A DNA stretch of 64,000 nucleotides from Qipengyuania sp. (GTDB lineage: Bacteria; Pseudomonadota; Alphaproteobacteria; Sphingomonadales; Sphingomonadaceae): the NCBI GenBank assembly GCA_019745075.1, contig JAIETR010000005.1:1-64000 (forward strand), in the 5' to 3' direction. The notes beneath the pieces were generated by a model, which saw only the letters and a program-made list of their open reading frames with translations, did not search any database and had not been told where the DNA came from. Positions 9,944 to 20,832 of this stretch are shown in pieces. Within the stretch, counting starts at the first letter, position 1. Every line of letters starts with the position of its first letter. Made by a program: the position numbers and the translations under genes.

Positions 9944-11134
9944 TTACTTGGTGATCTTCGCCACCACGCCCGAGCCGACGGTGCGGCCGCCTTCGCGGAT
10001 CGCGAAGCGCAGGCCCTCGTCCATGGCGATCGGGGCGATCAGCTTGACGCCGATGGTCACGTTGTCGCCCGGCATCACCATCTCGGTGCCATCGGGGAGG
10101 ATGACCTCGCCGGTGACGTCGGTGGTGCGGAAGTAGAACTGCGGGCGGTAGTTGGCAAAGAACGGGGTGTGACGTCCGCCTTCGTCCTTCGACAGCACGT
10201 AGACCTCGGCGCTGAACTCGGTGTGCGGGTTGACCGAGCCGGGCTTGGCCAGAACCTGGCCGCGCTCGACCTCTTCACGCGCCACGCCGCGGATCAGCGC
10301 ACCGACGTTGTCGCCGGCCTCGCCGCGGTCGAGCAGCTTGCGGAACATCTCGACGCCGGTGACGGTGGTCTTCTTGGTGTCCTTGATGCCGACGATCTCG
10401 ACCTCGTCACCGACGTTGACGATCCCGGTCTCGATGCGGCCGGTCACCACGGTGCCGCGGCCCGAGATCGAGAACACGTCCTCGATCGGCATCAGGAACG
10501 GCTTGTCGACCGGACGCTCGGGCTGCGGGATGTGATCGTCGACCGCCTGCATGAGCTCGATGACCGAGTTCTTGCCGATCTCGTCGTCGCGGCCTTCGAG
10601 CGCGGCCAGCGCCGAGCCCTTGACGATGGGAATGTTGTCGCCGTCGAAGTCGTACTTGGAGAGCAGTTCGCGCACTTCCAGCTCGACGAGCTCGAGGAGT
10701 TCTTCGTCGTCGACCTGATCGACCTTGTTCATATACACCACCAGCGCGGGTACGCCGACCTGGCGCGCGAGCAGGATGTGCTCGCGGGTCTGCGGCATCG
10801 GGCCGTCGGCGGCGTTCACAACCAGGATCGCGCCGTCCATCTGCGCGGCGCCGGTGATCATGTTCTTCACATAGTCGGCGTGACCCGGGCAATCGACGTG
10901 GGCGTAGTGGCGCGCGCCGGTCTCGTACTCGACGTGAGCCGTCGAGATGGTGATGCCGCGCTCGCGCTCTTCGGGGGCCTTGTCGATGTTGGCGAAATCG
11001 ACCGCCGCACCGCCATGCTCACCGGCCATCACCTTCGTGATCGCCGCGGTCAGCGTGGTCTTGCCATGATCGACGTGACCGATGGTGCCGATGTTGCAGT
11101 GCGGCTTGTTCCGCTGGAATTTTTCCTTGGCCAT
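9944..11134 (-). CDS. tuf: Translation elongation factor Tu
   Basis: A 396-residue EF-Tu, the GTPase that delivers aminoacyl-tRNA to the ribosome. The G1 motif GHVDHGKT (about residues 19-26), DCPGHADY and NKVD motifs are intact, followed by beta-barrel domains 2 and 3. The Shine-Dalgarno AAGGAAAG precedes the ATG. The usual str order would put it directly after fusA. Here it is separated by a TonB receptor and a GNAT gene, so it must use its own promoter or readthrough. Confidence 0.98.
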   Translation of the reverse strand: MAKEKFQRNKPHCNIGTIGHVDHGKTTLTAAITKVMAGEHGGAAVDFANIDKAPEERERGITISTAHVEYETGARHYAHVDCPGHADYVKNMITGAAQMDGAILVVNAADGPMPQTREHILLARQVGVPALVVYMNKVDQVDDEELLELVELEVRELLSKYDFDGDNIPIVKGSALAALEGRDDEIGKNSVIELMQAVDDHIPQPERPVDKPFLMPIEDVFSISGRGTVVTGRIETGIVNVGDEVEIVGIKDTKKTTVTGVEMFRKLLDRGEAGDNVGALIRGVAREEVERGQVLAKPGSVNPHTEFSAEVYVLSKDEGGRHTPFFANYRPQFYFRTTDVTGEVILPDGTEMVMPGDNVTIGVKLIAPIAMDEGLRFAIREGGRTVGSGVVAKITK

Positions 11135-11366
11135 TGTCTTTCCTTATGAGGCGCGCCGCCAGCCACTGGCGGGCCATGATCGTCACACAAACTGCGCTTT
11201 GGAACGGGGCCGTCCCCAATCGCCAGCACCGACCGGCGCGGGCCGGTCGCTTGCGAGGGCGCGCCGATAGCGAATGTGGCGCGCGCACGCTAGTCTTAAA
11301 TTGCCGCCGGGCCGGCCCAGTTTGGCTGCGCCGGTCGCGATCCGACTCGGGCCGCGGCAGCGCGGG
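11135..11366 (-). promoter_or_regulatory. tuf upstream region with a perfect hairpin
   Basis: A stretch of 232 nt with no gene. It contains GACCGGC-GCGG-GCCGGTC (11230-11247), a perfect 7-bp stem about 100 nt before tuf with no U-tract. No -35/-10 pair was convincing, but a tuf promoter should lie here because terminators precede it. Confidence 0.4.
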
Positions 11367-11885
11367 TCAGATAAGCGCCTTGCCCATCCGTAACAAGGGC
11401 ACGGTAACGCCGTCCACCTCGGCATCCTCGCCGGCGCCCAGCGGCGCGTAGCCACATGAGCGATAGAGCGGCACACCCGCCGCGGTCGCCATCAGCTCGA
11501 CGCGGGCGAAGCCGGCGCCGCGCGCCGCATCCTCGCACAGCTCGAGGATGAGCCGACCCACTCCCCGGCGGACGAAATCCGGATCCGTGTACATCGCCCG
11601 GACCTTGGCCACGTCGCGCGCCGGGTCGAGCCGCGCGGGTTCGCGCCCGACAATGCTCGCGTCGCCGCCGTAGAGCGTGGCGCGAAAGCTCCACCCGCCG
11701 CAGCCGGCGATATTGTCGCCATCTTCGACGAGGAAATAGGTCCCGTCGCGCACCAGCTGGCTGTCGAGCCCCATCACCTTGTGGCTGGCGGCGACCTGGG
11801 CGGGATCGAGAAAGCCGGCCTGGAGCGTTTCGATGGCGCGATTCATCACCCGGTGCAGCGCCGGGATGTCGGCCTCGCGGGCCAC
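11367..11885 (-). CDS. GNAT-family N-acetyltransferase
   Basis: About 172 residues with the acetyl-CoA-binding pattern of GNAT proteins (RRGVGRLILELCEDAARGAGF, then ATAAGVPLYRSCGYAPLG). Such proteins transfer an acetyl group to small amines or protein amines; the substrate here is unknown. The frame stays open into the TonB receptor gene. The GTG at 11885 is preferred because it follows the receptor's terminator and leaves the expected READIPALHRVMNRAI beginning. The start is not certain. It lies between the TonB receptor and tuf on the same strand. Confidence 0.85.
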   Translation of the reverse strand: MAREADIPALHRVMNRAIETLQAGFLDPAQVAASHKVMGLDSQLVRDGTYFLVEDGDNIAGCGGWSFRATLYGGDASIVGREPARLDPARDVAKVRAMYTDPDFVRRGVGRLILELCEDAARGAGFARVELMATAAGVPLYRSCGYAPLGAGEDAEVDGVTVPLLRMGKALI

Positions 11886-11888
11886 CCG

Positions 11889-11926
11889 CCACGAAAAAGG
11901 CGGCGGAGCATCGCCCCGCCGCCCGT
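11889..11926 (-). terminator. Rho-independent terminator after the TonB receptor
   Basis: On the minus strand, GGCGGCGG pairs with CCGCCGCC around a 9-nt loop and is followed by TTTTT. It starts about 20 nt after the receptor stop. Confidence 0.8.
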
Positions 11927-11947
11927 GTTCCTGCTCGTGCGAAGCGA

Positions 11948-14686
11948 TCAGTAGGTCACCCGCAGGCGGACATAGTAGAACCCGCCATTGATGCCGAAGG
12001 GTCCGCCCGAGCGCGGATAGATCTGGCCGTCGGCCAGGCTGTCCGTCAACGCATAGATCGGGTTCGTGGTGCTGGGCGCAATCCGGTCCGGATAGGTGTT
12101 GAAGATGTTGTTCGCGCCCACGGTCAGTGTGAAATGCTCCCTGAGCGTATAGCTGAGGTCGAGATCGACCGTCGCCTTGCCGCCGAACCGCTGGCCCGGA
12201 TATTCGAGCTGGTTGGCCCACGAGCTGTAGTAGTTCACCCGCGCGTTCGTCTGGAAATCGCCGAACTGCCAGTTCGCCGAACCGTTGATGCGGTGGCGCG
12301 GCGGCAGGTTGGCGATGTTGAACGCCTGCGCGTCGCTGATGAGAGGCTGGCCATTGGTGCCCAGTCTGCGGAATGTGACCTTGCTCTCGTTGTAGGCATA
12401 GGCGACGGTCAGGTTCAGACCGCCGTCGAGCAGCCGCGTGCGGTAGTTGGCGACCGCGTCGATGCCCTGTGTCCGGGTGTTGAAGCCATTGGTGAAATAG
12501 TTCACGTCCCCGCCCAGGCCGACGATCGCGAGAGCAGGCAGCGCATTCAGGTTGGCCTGCGTCACGGTAAAGGTCTGCGAAATGCCGATACGATCGCGGA
12601 CGTCGATGATGTAGCCATCCACGGTGAGCGTGAAGGCGTCGAACGGCTTGAGAATGAAGCCCGCGCCGTAGTTTCTCGACTTTTCGGGCCGGAGCGAGCT
12701 TGCCCCGTAGAACTGCGCGATCGAGCTCGTCACCGGGTAGGTGCCCGTCTGCACCTGGCTGCCGCTGCGGAAGCTGGTGGTGACGATCTGGGTGTTGTTC
12801 TGGCCCGGCGAAGGCGCGTGGAAGCCGGTGCCGACGGTGCCGCGGACCGAAAAGGCCGGGGTGACTTCGAACAACCCATTGGCCTTCCAGACAAAGGCGT
12901 CGCCGAATGTGTCGTAATTCTCATAGCGCCCGGCAACACCGAATGTCAGCGCATCTGTAATGTCGGCTTCCGCGCCGGTATAAACTCCGAAACTGCTTTG
13001 GGCATTGGCCCCGGCGAACACCGGGCTGACGCCGCCGTAACCGCTGGCCGCGGGCGATTGGGTGGCGATGCAGATCGGCGGCGCCGACGGACTGCTGTTG
13101 AAGCGCGGACAATCCGCCGCCGTGTTGGGCACCGGTTCGTATCCCCCGCCCGCGGCCGGGCGATAGAGCGGCTGGCTGGCGAACGGTCCCGAAGCATAGG
13201 ACTGAAGATCGCCGACGGTCTTCTCATACTCCTCGCGGCGATATTCGGCGCCGCCCGACAGAGTGATCGCGCTCGCGAAACCCACCTCCAGCGGGTAAGT
13301 GAGATCGAGATTGTAGGTCTGCTCGCGCTGAATCAGATCGCCAAAGTAGAATCTGGTCTGACTCTGCGGTCCGAACGAGGCGCTGAGAGAATCGGTCATC
13401 GACAGCGACAGCGAATTGCGCGCCAGCGTCGCCGACAGATCGTAAGTCAGCCCGCCATCGCCGAGTTCGCCCTTGAAGCCCGCCGTGCCATACATCTGCT
13501 CGACATCGCCGATGAACCGGGGCGTGAAGCCGGCCGGATAGATCGACGCGAAATTGAAGGTGGAGCCGGTTATCAGGAAACCGCCGGCGGGACAGCTCGG
13601 CGTGGCCGCGGGGCACGGGGTGGTGTAGATCGTATTGAAGGAACCGTTTCGGCCATTGGTGCGCGTGGGAGAGGTCCCGCTTCCATCGTTCACCGCCAAC
13701 CCCGTGGCGGTGATCGAGGGGCGGTAATTGAAGCTCTGGTTGGCGGTGCTGGTGGCGTAGTTGCCGGTAAAGTAGAGCTGGACGTTGTCGGTCAAATCGA
13801 TCCCGCCGTTAAGGAACAGCTTCCAGCCGTTGCCGGGCGACGAGCCCCAGATCTGCGCCGGGCGCGGATAGTTGGGAATGCTGCTCACCAAGCCCGGGTT
13901 CTGCTGCGCGAACACCACAGCGGTCGGACGGGTGGCGCCGCGGCTGGTGCCGTCGTCGGTATAGTACTCGGCCGCGACGGTGAAAAAGCCGGCATCGCCC
14001 AGACGTGCGCCGCCGAAGAGGCCAAACTGCCAGCGGTCGCCATCGCCTCGGTAGGTCTGGCCATAGAGCGCCTGGGCTTCGAAGCCCTCGTCGTCGCGGA
14101 TTTGGTAGTTGATCACCCCGCCGATGGCGTCCGAACCATATTGCGCGGTCGCGCCGTCGCGAAGAATCTGCAGGTTCTTGACCGCGATCGCCGGGATGTT
14201 CGAGATGTCGGCGCCCTGCGAACCGTAGGACAAGGCGGTGTCCGCGCCCGAATAGACCTGCACCAGGGCGGCGCGGTTGTAGCGCTTGCCGTTGATCATC
14301 ACCAGGATCTGGTCGGCGCCGAGCCCGCGTAGCGACGGTGCGCGCACAAACGTCGAAGCGTCCGAGATCGTGTTCTGCGGCACGAAGAACGAGGGCACGA
14401 GATTGCGCACGGTCTCGAGCATATTCGCGCTCGGCTGCGTCCCCAGTTCGGTCGCGCCGATCACGTCGATCGGGGAAGCTGAATCGGTCACCGAGCGGTC
14501 GGTGCGGCGGGTGCCGATCACCACCAGTTCCGGCGTGCTCTCGGGCTCGGTGGGCGAGACCTGCTCGCTTTCCAGCGGATCGTTGGCGGTGTTGTCCTGC
14601 GCGAATGCCTGCGCGGGGAGCAGCGTGAGCAAGGCAACGCCGCAAGCAAGACCGGCCATACCGCGGCGAGCACGAAATTCCACCAT
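11948..14686 (-). CDS. TonB-dependent outer-membrane receptor
   Basis: 912 residues. A Sec signal peptide is visible (GLACGVALLTLLPAQAFAQ), then a plug domain (VVIGTRRTDRSVTDSASPIDVI through LQILRDGATAQYGSDAIGGVINYQ) and a 22-strand-type barrel ending GGFYYVRLRVTY. Such receptors use TonB energy to import large scarce substrates; the substrate is not evident. The start at 14686 has a clear GGGAGGA site 6 nt upstream, and a longer upstream frame is rejected. Its place between fusA and tuf is out of context for a ribosomal operon and suggests insertion, with its own terminator downstream. Confidence 0.93.
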   Translation of the reverse strand: MVEFRARRGMAGLACGVALLTLLPAQAFAQDNTANDPLESEQVSPTEPESTPELVVIGTRRTDRSVTDSASPIDVIGATELGTQPSANMLETVRNLVPSFFVPQNTISDASTFVRAPSLRGLGADQILVMINGKRYNRAALVQVYSGADTALSYGSQGADISNIPAIAVKNLQILRDGATAQYGSDAIGGVINYQIRDDEGFEAQALYGQTYRGDGDRWQFGLFGGARLGDAGFFTVAAEYYTDDGTSRGATRPTAVVFAQQNPGLVSSIPNYPRPAQIWGSSPGNGWKLFLNGGIDLTDNVQLYFTGNYATSTANQSFNYRPSITATGLAVNDGSGTSPTRTNGRNGSFNTIYTTPCPAATPSCPAGGFLITGSTFNFASIYPAGFTPRFIGDVEQMYGTAGFKGELGDGGLTYDLSATLARNSLSLSMTDSLSASFGPQSQTRFYFGDLIQREQTYNLDLTYPLEVGFASAITLSGGAEYRREEYEKTVGDLQSYASGPFASQPLYRPAAGGGYEPVPNTAADCPRFNSSPSAPPICIATQSPAASGYGGVSPVFAGANAQSSFGVYTGAEADITDALTFGVAGRYENYDTFGDAFVWKANGLFEVTPAFSVRGTVGTGFHAPSPGQNNTQIVTTSFRSGSQVQTGTYPVTSSIAQFYGASSLRPEKSRNYGAGFILKPFDAFTLTVDGYIIDVRDRIGISQTFTVTQANLNALPALAIVGLGGDVNYFTNGFNTRTQGIDAVANYRTRLLDGGLNLTVAYAYNESKVTFRRLGTNGQPLISDAQAFNIANLPPRHRINGSANWQFGDFQTNARVNYYSSWANQLEYPGQRFGGKATVDLDLSYTLREHFTLTVGANNIFNTYPDRIAPSTTNPIYALTDSLADGQIYPRSGGPFGINGGFYYVRLRVTY

Positions 14687-14843
14687 GTGTTCCTCCCGAG
14701 AACAATAACAATCCCACGCCGGCAGCCGAAGCACCGACGTTGCGCGATGTAGCGCGCTCGCAGTCGCAGCAAAAGCCGTCCCGCCGCTTTTTGACCGTTA
14801 TGTGGCAATATCGCCGCAGTGACTTCACGGCTGAATCGGCGCG

Positions 14844-14882
14844 GAAAAACGAACGGCGCGGTGGGCCCGAGCCGCACCGCGC
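14844..14882 (-). terminator. Candidate terminator of fusA
   Basis: On the minus strand, GCGCGGTG pairs with CACCGCGC around an 11-nt loop and is followed by CGTTCGTTTTTC. It lies about 55 nt after the fusA stop and shields the inserted receptor gene. Confidence 0.65.
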
Positions 14883-14934
14883 CGCCGCGTCGCGGAGCGC
14901 GCGCTCCGCTTTTCGTGTCAGCCGGCCCGCCCGA

Positions 14935-17028
<2,094 letters not shown>

Positions 17029-17052
17029 GATCTGTCTCCAGTGAATCTAGTT

Positions 17053-17126
17053 CCGCTCGCCCCGAGCCTGTCGAAGGGCGACAGGCGGTGTGCCAGCGTG
17101 CCTCGACAAGCTCAGCACGAGCGGGA
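17053..17126. repeat. Imperfect inverted repeat between rpsG and fusA
   Basis: The arms CCGCTCGCCCCGAGCCTGTCGA and TCGACAAGCTCAGCACGAGCGG face each other. This is a copy of the dispersed TTCGACAGGCTC/GTTCGTGTCGAG-type intergenic repeat that recurs about eight times in the window. Confidence 0.75.
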
Positions 17127-17146
17127 AATGGTAAGCGTCCGCGATA

Positions 17147-17617
17147 TTACCAGCGGTAGTGCGAGAAGGCGCGGTTGGCGTCCGCCATGCGGTGCGTGTC
17201 CTCGCGCTTCTTCACCGCGTTGCCGCGGTTGTTGGCGGCATCCATCAGCTCGCCCGACAGCCGCGCGGCCATCGTGGTCTCGGCCCGGCCGCGCGCGGCG
17301 GAGATGAGCCAGCGGATGGCGAGCGCCTGGGCGCGCTCGGGGCGCACTTCGACAGGCACCTGATAGGTGGCGCCGCCCACACGGCGGCTGCGCACTTCCA
17401 CCGCCGGAGCGATATTGGTGAGCGCGGTGTGGAACAGCTCGATCGGATTGGCCTTGGCCTTGGTCTCGACCGTTTCGAGCGCGCCATAGACGATGCGCTC
17501 GGCAACCGACTTCTTGCCGTCGAGCATGAGGTTGTTCATGAACTTCGACAGGATCCGATCCTGAAACTTGGGATCGGGCAGGATTTCCCGCTTCTCGGGA
17601 CGACGACGACGTGACAT
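17147..17617 (-). CDS. rpsG: 30S ribosomal protein S7
   Basis: A 156-residue S7, primary binder of the 16S 3' domain. It starts [18 protein letters not shown] and contains [30 protein letters not shown]. It is the second gene of the str operon. Confidence 0.98.
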   Translation of the reverse strand: MSRRRRPEKREILPDPKFQDRILSKFMNNLMLDGKKSVAERIVYGALETVETKAKANPIELFHTALTNIAPAVEVRSRRVGGATYQVPVEVRPERAQALAIRWLISAARGRAETTMAARLSGELMDAANNRGNAVKKREDTHRMADANRAFSHYRW

Positions 17618-17652
17618 GGCACGAATTCCTTATCTCTTGAGCCCTTGCCGCT

Positions 17653-17757
17653 CCCCCGCGAAGGCGGGGGTCTCGGGCGGCGGGGCGAACACCTAACCGG
17701 TCGACCAGGAGGCATGAGATCCCCGCCTGCGCGGGGATGACCTGTCCCCCGGACAGG
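17653..17757. repeat. CCCCGC-type palindromes between rpsL and rpsG
   Basis: Two hairpins (CCCCCGCGAAGGCGGGGG at about 17653-17670 and GATCCCCGCCTGCGCGGGGATG near 17718) belong to the CCCCGC repeat family. Next to the rpsL stop is a third stem, CCTGTCC-CCC-GGACAGG. Confidence 0.7.
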
Positions 17758-18129
17758 TCACTTCGGCCGCTTCGCCCCATACTTCGAGCGCGACTGCTTG
17801 CGGTCCTTGACCCCTTGCGTGTCGAGCACGCCGCGCAGCACGTGGTAGCGCACGCCGGGCAGGTCGCGCACGCGGCCGCCGCGGATCAGCACCACCGAGT
17901 GCTCCTGCAGATTGTGCCCCTCGCCGGGGATGTAGGAGATGACCTCGCGCTGGTTGGTGAGGCGCACCTTGGCGACCTTGCGGAGCGCGGAGTTCGGCTT
18001 CTTGGGCGTCGTGGTGTAGACGCGGGTGCAGACGCCACGCTTCTGCGGGTTCTGCTCCATCGCAGGGACCTTGCTCTTGGCCTTCTGCGGAACGCGGCCC
18101 TTGCGGACCAGCTGGTTGATCGTCGGCAT
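17758..18129 (-). CDS. rpsL: 30S ribosomal protein S12
   Basis: A 123-residue S12, the decoding-site protein. It starts [15 protein letters not shown], and the streptomycin-related loops [10 protein letters not shown] and [29 protein letters not shown] are present with the usual lysines. The ATG at 18129 is chosen over a longer frame. It is the first gene of the str operon, transcribed from a distant candidate promoter at 18551-18579. Confidence 0.98.
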   Translation of the reverse strand: MPTINQLVRKGRVPQKAKSKVPAMEQNPQKRGVCTRVYTTTPKKPNSALRKVAKVRLTNQREVISYIPGEGHNLQEHSVVLIRGGRVRDLPGVRYHVLRGVLDTQGVKDRKQSRSKYGAKRPK

Positions 18130-18550
18130 ATGAGTCTTTCTTCTCTTCACCGTGTGGCAGCGCCACTGGACCGGATGGAGAAGATCGGGGTCGCCTAGAG
18201 GAAAACCGTCACCCCGGACTTGATCCGGGGTCCAGCTAGACAAAACGCCGCGCGAAGCGCGACCGCCTGTCCTCTAGCACGAGCCTGAAACGCTCCACCC
18301 GGCACGGACACCGGGTTACTCTGACGGCTGCCCCGCGAAGGCGGACCGATTCTCACCCCGTTCGTGCCGAGGCGCCGGAGCCGAATGGCGGAGGCGTCTC
18401 GAAGCACACGAGGAGCAAAACCCGAACCGCCCCAATAGAAAAGAGCCCGCCGCGCGTGCGCTCCAGGCCCCGGGACATCGCCGGCAATGTTCAGCTCTAT
18501 CTGTCCGAGGCGGAAGTCCGATTGCTCGGGCCCTGCCGCGAATGCGCGGG
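18130..18550 (-). other. Long rpsL leader with degenerate repeats
   Basis: About 420 nt without a recognisable gene. It contains a CCCCGGACTTGATCCGGGG palindrome (about 18213-18231) and a half-copy of the GTTCGTGCCGAGG repeat (18357-18406). On the minus strand, a weak GAGC/GCTC stem followed by TTTTC lies near 18430-18460. Confidence 0.5.
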
Positions 18551-18579
18551 CCCTTAGCGGGGGATGGGAGCGGGGTCAA
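18551..18579 (-). promoter_or_regulatory. Candidate promoter of the str operon
   Basis: On the minus strand, TTGACC (18579-18574) and TAAGGG (18556-18551) have a 17-bp spacer, a pattern I associate with strong alphaproteobacterial stable-RNA and ribosomal promoters. It predicts a leader of about 410 nt before rpsL. Confidence 0.6.
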
Positions 18580-18686
18580 GGGATTGGAAGACACGTGACA
18601 ATGACGGTGGAGACTTCATCCGGTTTGGGCCAGAAAGTGAACATCGCGCGGCGGGAACGCGCACAACGGGCGGGGGTTCTCCCGCC

Positions 18687-19481
18687 ATGCAGCAAAGCCT
18701 CCCGCCCTCCGACATCGTCCAGCCGGCCGAGCCGCCCATCCCCGCCGAAACCCTGCGCCTGCCCGAGCGCGGCTTCGCGGTCAGCCGGCCCAAGGCGCTC
18801 GCCGTGTCGCTGGTCTGCTGGGCCGGCTGGGGCGCGACGATCTGGGCGGTCCTGAACCGGCGCACCGAGCCGCTCGACACCGCTGGCCTCATGTGGTTCC
18901 GCAGCGGCCCCGATCTCGCCGCCAGCGCCCCCGGCTATGTCACCGAGGCGGTGCGCGACACGACCGCGCTGGGCGGCGTGTTTCTGAGCACGCTCGCCAC
19001 CGTCGCCGCGGTGGTGGCGCTGCTGTTCCTCAAGCTGCGACGCGAGGCGGTGCTGTTCGCCGCGACGGTTTTCTTCGGCTGGATGCTCAACAACACCATG
19101 AAGGCATCGATCGGCCGCGAACGGCCCAATCTGGTGCCCTATCTGACCGAGGCGGTCGGGATGAGCTTCCCCAGCGGCCACGCCTTCGCCAGCGCGATGA
19201 TCTACATCGGGATGGCGCTCGCCTTCGCCTCGATGAGCAAGCGACACTCGGTGCGCTACACGCTGATCGGCACGGCGATGGCGATCTCCGCGCTGATCGC
19301 GTGGAGCCGGGTGCTGCTGGGCGTGCATTATCCCAGCGACGTGATCGCCGGCTGGCTTGGCGGCGCGGCCTGGGCCTTCCTCGCCGCGGCGCTGCTCTAC
19401 AAGCCCGCGCGCGCCGCCGCCGACAGCGAGATTGCGCAGAAGCTCGATCCCACGCAGCATGTGGGACAAGCGACACGTTAG
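18687..19481 (+). CDS. PAP2-family membrane phosphatase
   Basis: A 264-residue integral membrane protein with several hydrophobic segments and all three parts of the phosphatidic-acid-phosphatase type 2 signature: KASIGRERP (from residue 139), PSGH (from residue 162) and SRVLLGVHYPSD (from residue 207). It probably dephosphorylates a lipid phosphate such as undecaprenyl diphosphate or phosphatidate at the periplasmic face. The ATG at 18687 is preferred; the frame is open upstream to 18564. It is divergent from rpsL. Confidence 0.9.
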   Translation: MQQSLPPSDIVQPAEPPIPAETLRLPERGFAVSRPKALAVSLVCWAGWGATIWAVLNRRTEPLDTAGLMWFRSGPDLAASAPGYVTEAVRDTTALGGVFLSTLATVAAVVALLFLKLRREAVLFAATVFFGWMLNNTMKASIGRERPNLVPYLTEAVGMSFPSGHAFASAMIYIGMALAFASMSKRHSVRYTLIGTAMAISALIAWSRVLLGVHYPSDVIAGWLGGAAWAFLAAALLYKPARAAADSEIAQKLDPTQHVGQATR

Positions 19482-19520
19482 CGGTTTGAGAACCGGCGAC
19501 GGCGCGGCTATGGCCCCGCC

Positions 19521-20708
19521 ATGCGCCCGGGCACTCTCGACGACGACACGCCAAGCGGATTCGACGCGCCCGATCCGGACGCCGACTGGAGCCTGCCCGC
19601 CTGGCTCTACAACGATCCCGAGTATTTCGCGCTCGAGATCGAGCGGGCGATCCGCCCGAGCTGGCAGATCCTCTGCCACGAAAGCGATATCGCCGAAGCC
19701 GGCGCCTATCGCACGCTCGACTACCTCGGCGAAAGCGTGCTCGCGGTGCGCGGCACCGGCGGCGAAATCCGCGCCTTCGCCAATGTCTGCCGGCACCGCG
19801 CGATGCGTCTGGTCGAGGGGCCGAGCGGCTGCGCAAGGAAACTGACCTGCCCCTATCACGCCTGGACCTATGAGCTCGACGGGCGGCTGAGTGGCGTGCC
19901 GAGCAAGGGCGACTATCCGGCGCTTCGCCTGGAGGACAACGGCCTCGCGCCCGTCGCGGTCCAAATCTGGCGCGGCTTCGTGTTCGTGCGGCTCGAACCC
20001 GGCCCCTTCCCCTCGGTCGCCGCGATGATGGCGCCCTACGATGCCGAGATCGCGCCCTATCGCCTCGAGGACATGCGCGGCCTCGCGCCCGAACGGCTGC
20101 GCGAGCGGGCGGTGAACTGGAAGCAGGTCGGCGACAACTATTCGGACAACCTCCATATCCCGGTGGCGCATGATGGGCTCACCCGGCTCTTCGGCAAGAG
20201 CTACCGCATCGAGGCGCGGCCCTGGGTCGACCGGATGAGCGGGGCGATCGACGAGGGCCACAAGGGCAATTTCTGGGAGCGCTTCTACCGCGCGCATCTC
20301 CCGCGGGCGGGGCATCTGCCCGAAGCCTCGCAACGGCGCTGGCTCTACTACAGGCTGTGGCCGAACATGGCCTTCGATCTCTACGCCGACCAGATCGACT
20401 TCATGCAGTGGCTGCCGCTCACGCCGACCACCTCGGTGCTGCGCGAGATGGCTTATGCCCTGCCCTCCGACGACCGCACGATGAAGCTGGTCCGCTATGC
20501 CAACTGGCGGATCAACCGCGTGGTCAACAAGGAGGACACCTGGCTGATCGAACGCGTCCAGCGCGGCATGGGTTCGGCGAGCTACGAGGTCGGCCCCATC
20601 GGCCGCAGCGAGGTCTGCCTGCGCAGCTTCGCGCGCAAGATCCGCGCGCTGATCCCCGAGGCGCGGCAGCACCGCGCGCCCGCGGCGGGATGGTCCCGCT
20701 CACCATGA
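19521..20708 (+). CDS. Rieske [2Fe-2S] aromatic-ring-hydroxylating oxygenase, alpha subunit type
   Basis: 395 residues. The Rieske cluster ligands are clear: Cys90-x-His92 and Cys110-x2-His113 in CRHRA...CPYHAWTY. The mononuclear-iron part follows with DNYSDNLHIPVAH. Enzymes of this family hydroxylate or demethylate aromatic and other compounds using electrons from a separate reductase, which is not seen nearby. The substrate cannot be named. The downstream FAD oxidoreductase in the same direction may act in the same pathway. Confidence 0.88.
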   Translation: MRPGTLDDDTPSGFDAPDPDADWSLPAWLYNDPEYFALEIERAIRPSWQILCHESDIAEAGAYRTLDYLGESVLAVRGTGGEIRAFANVCRHRAMRLVEGPSGCARKLTCPYHAWTYELDGRLSGVPSKGDYPALRLEDNGLAPVAVQIWRGFVFVRLEPGPFPSVAAMMAPYDAEIAPYRLEDMRGLAPERLRERAVNWKQVGDNYSDNLHIPVAHDGLTRLFGKSYRIEARPWVDRMSGAIDEGHKGNFWERFYRAHLPRAGHLPEASQRRWLYYRLWPNMAFDLYADQIDFMQWLPLTPTTSVLREMAYALPSDDRTMKLVRYANWRINRVVNKEDTWLIERVQRGMGSASYEVGPIGRSEVCLRSFARKIRALIPEARQHRAPAAGWSRSP

Positions 20709-20714
20709 ACCAGT

Positions 20715-20815
20715 CCCGTTCGTGTCGAGCAGCGAGCCGCAGGCTCGCGCCCGTCGAGACACCCGGCGCAGGTATCTCGACTACGGACTTCGTCCTCCGC
20801 TCGATACGAACGGGG
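20715..20815. repeat. Inverted repeat with CGTTCGTGTCGAG / CTCGATACGAACG arms
   Basis: The 124-nt gap between the Rieske and FAD genes is mostly this element: facing arms with internal complementary stretches. It is a copy of the dispersed intergenic family and may form a transcript hairpin. Confidence 0.8.
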
Positions 20816-20832
20816 TTTGGTGAAAGGATGAG

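Noticed and set aside
11135-11366. Promoter for tuf
   Set aside because: Several TA-rich hexamers occur, but none has a matching -35 at 16-18 bp, so no specific promoter is called.
12134-14332. Long open frame antisense to the TonB receptor, and similar long frames opposite fusA, the fds genes and the ferulate genes
   Set aside because: They run opposite or out of frame to well-recognised genes. Their composition (A, R, G, D, H rich) has no domain signal and is typical of antisense frames in high-GC DNA.
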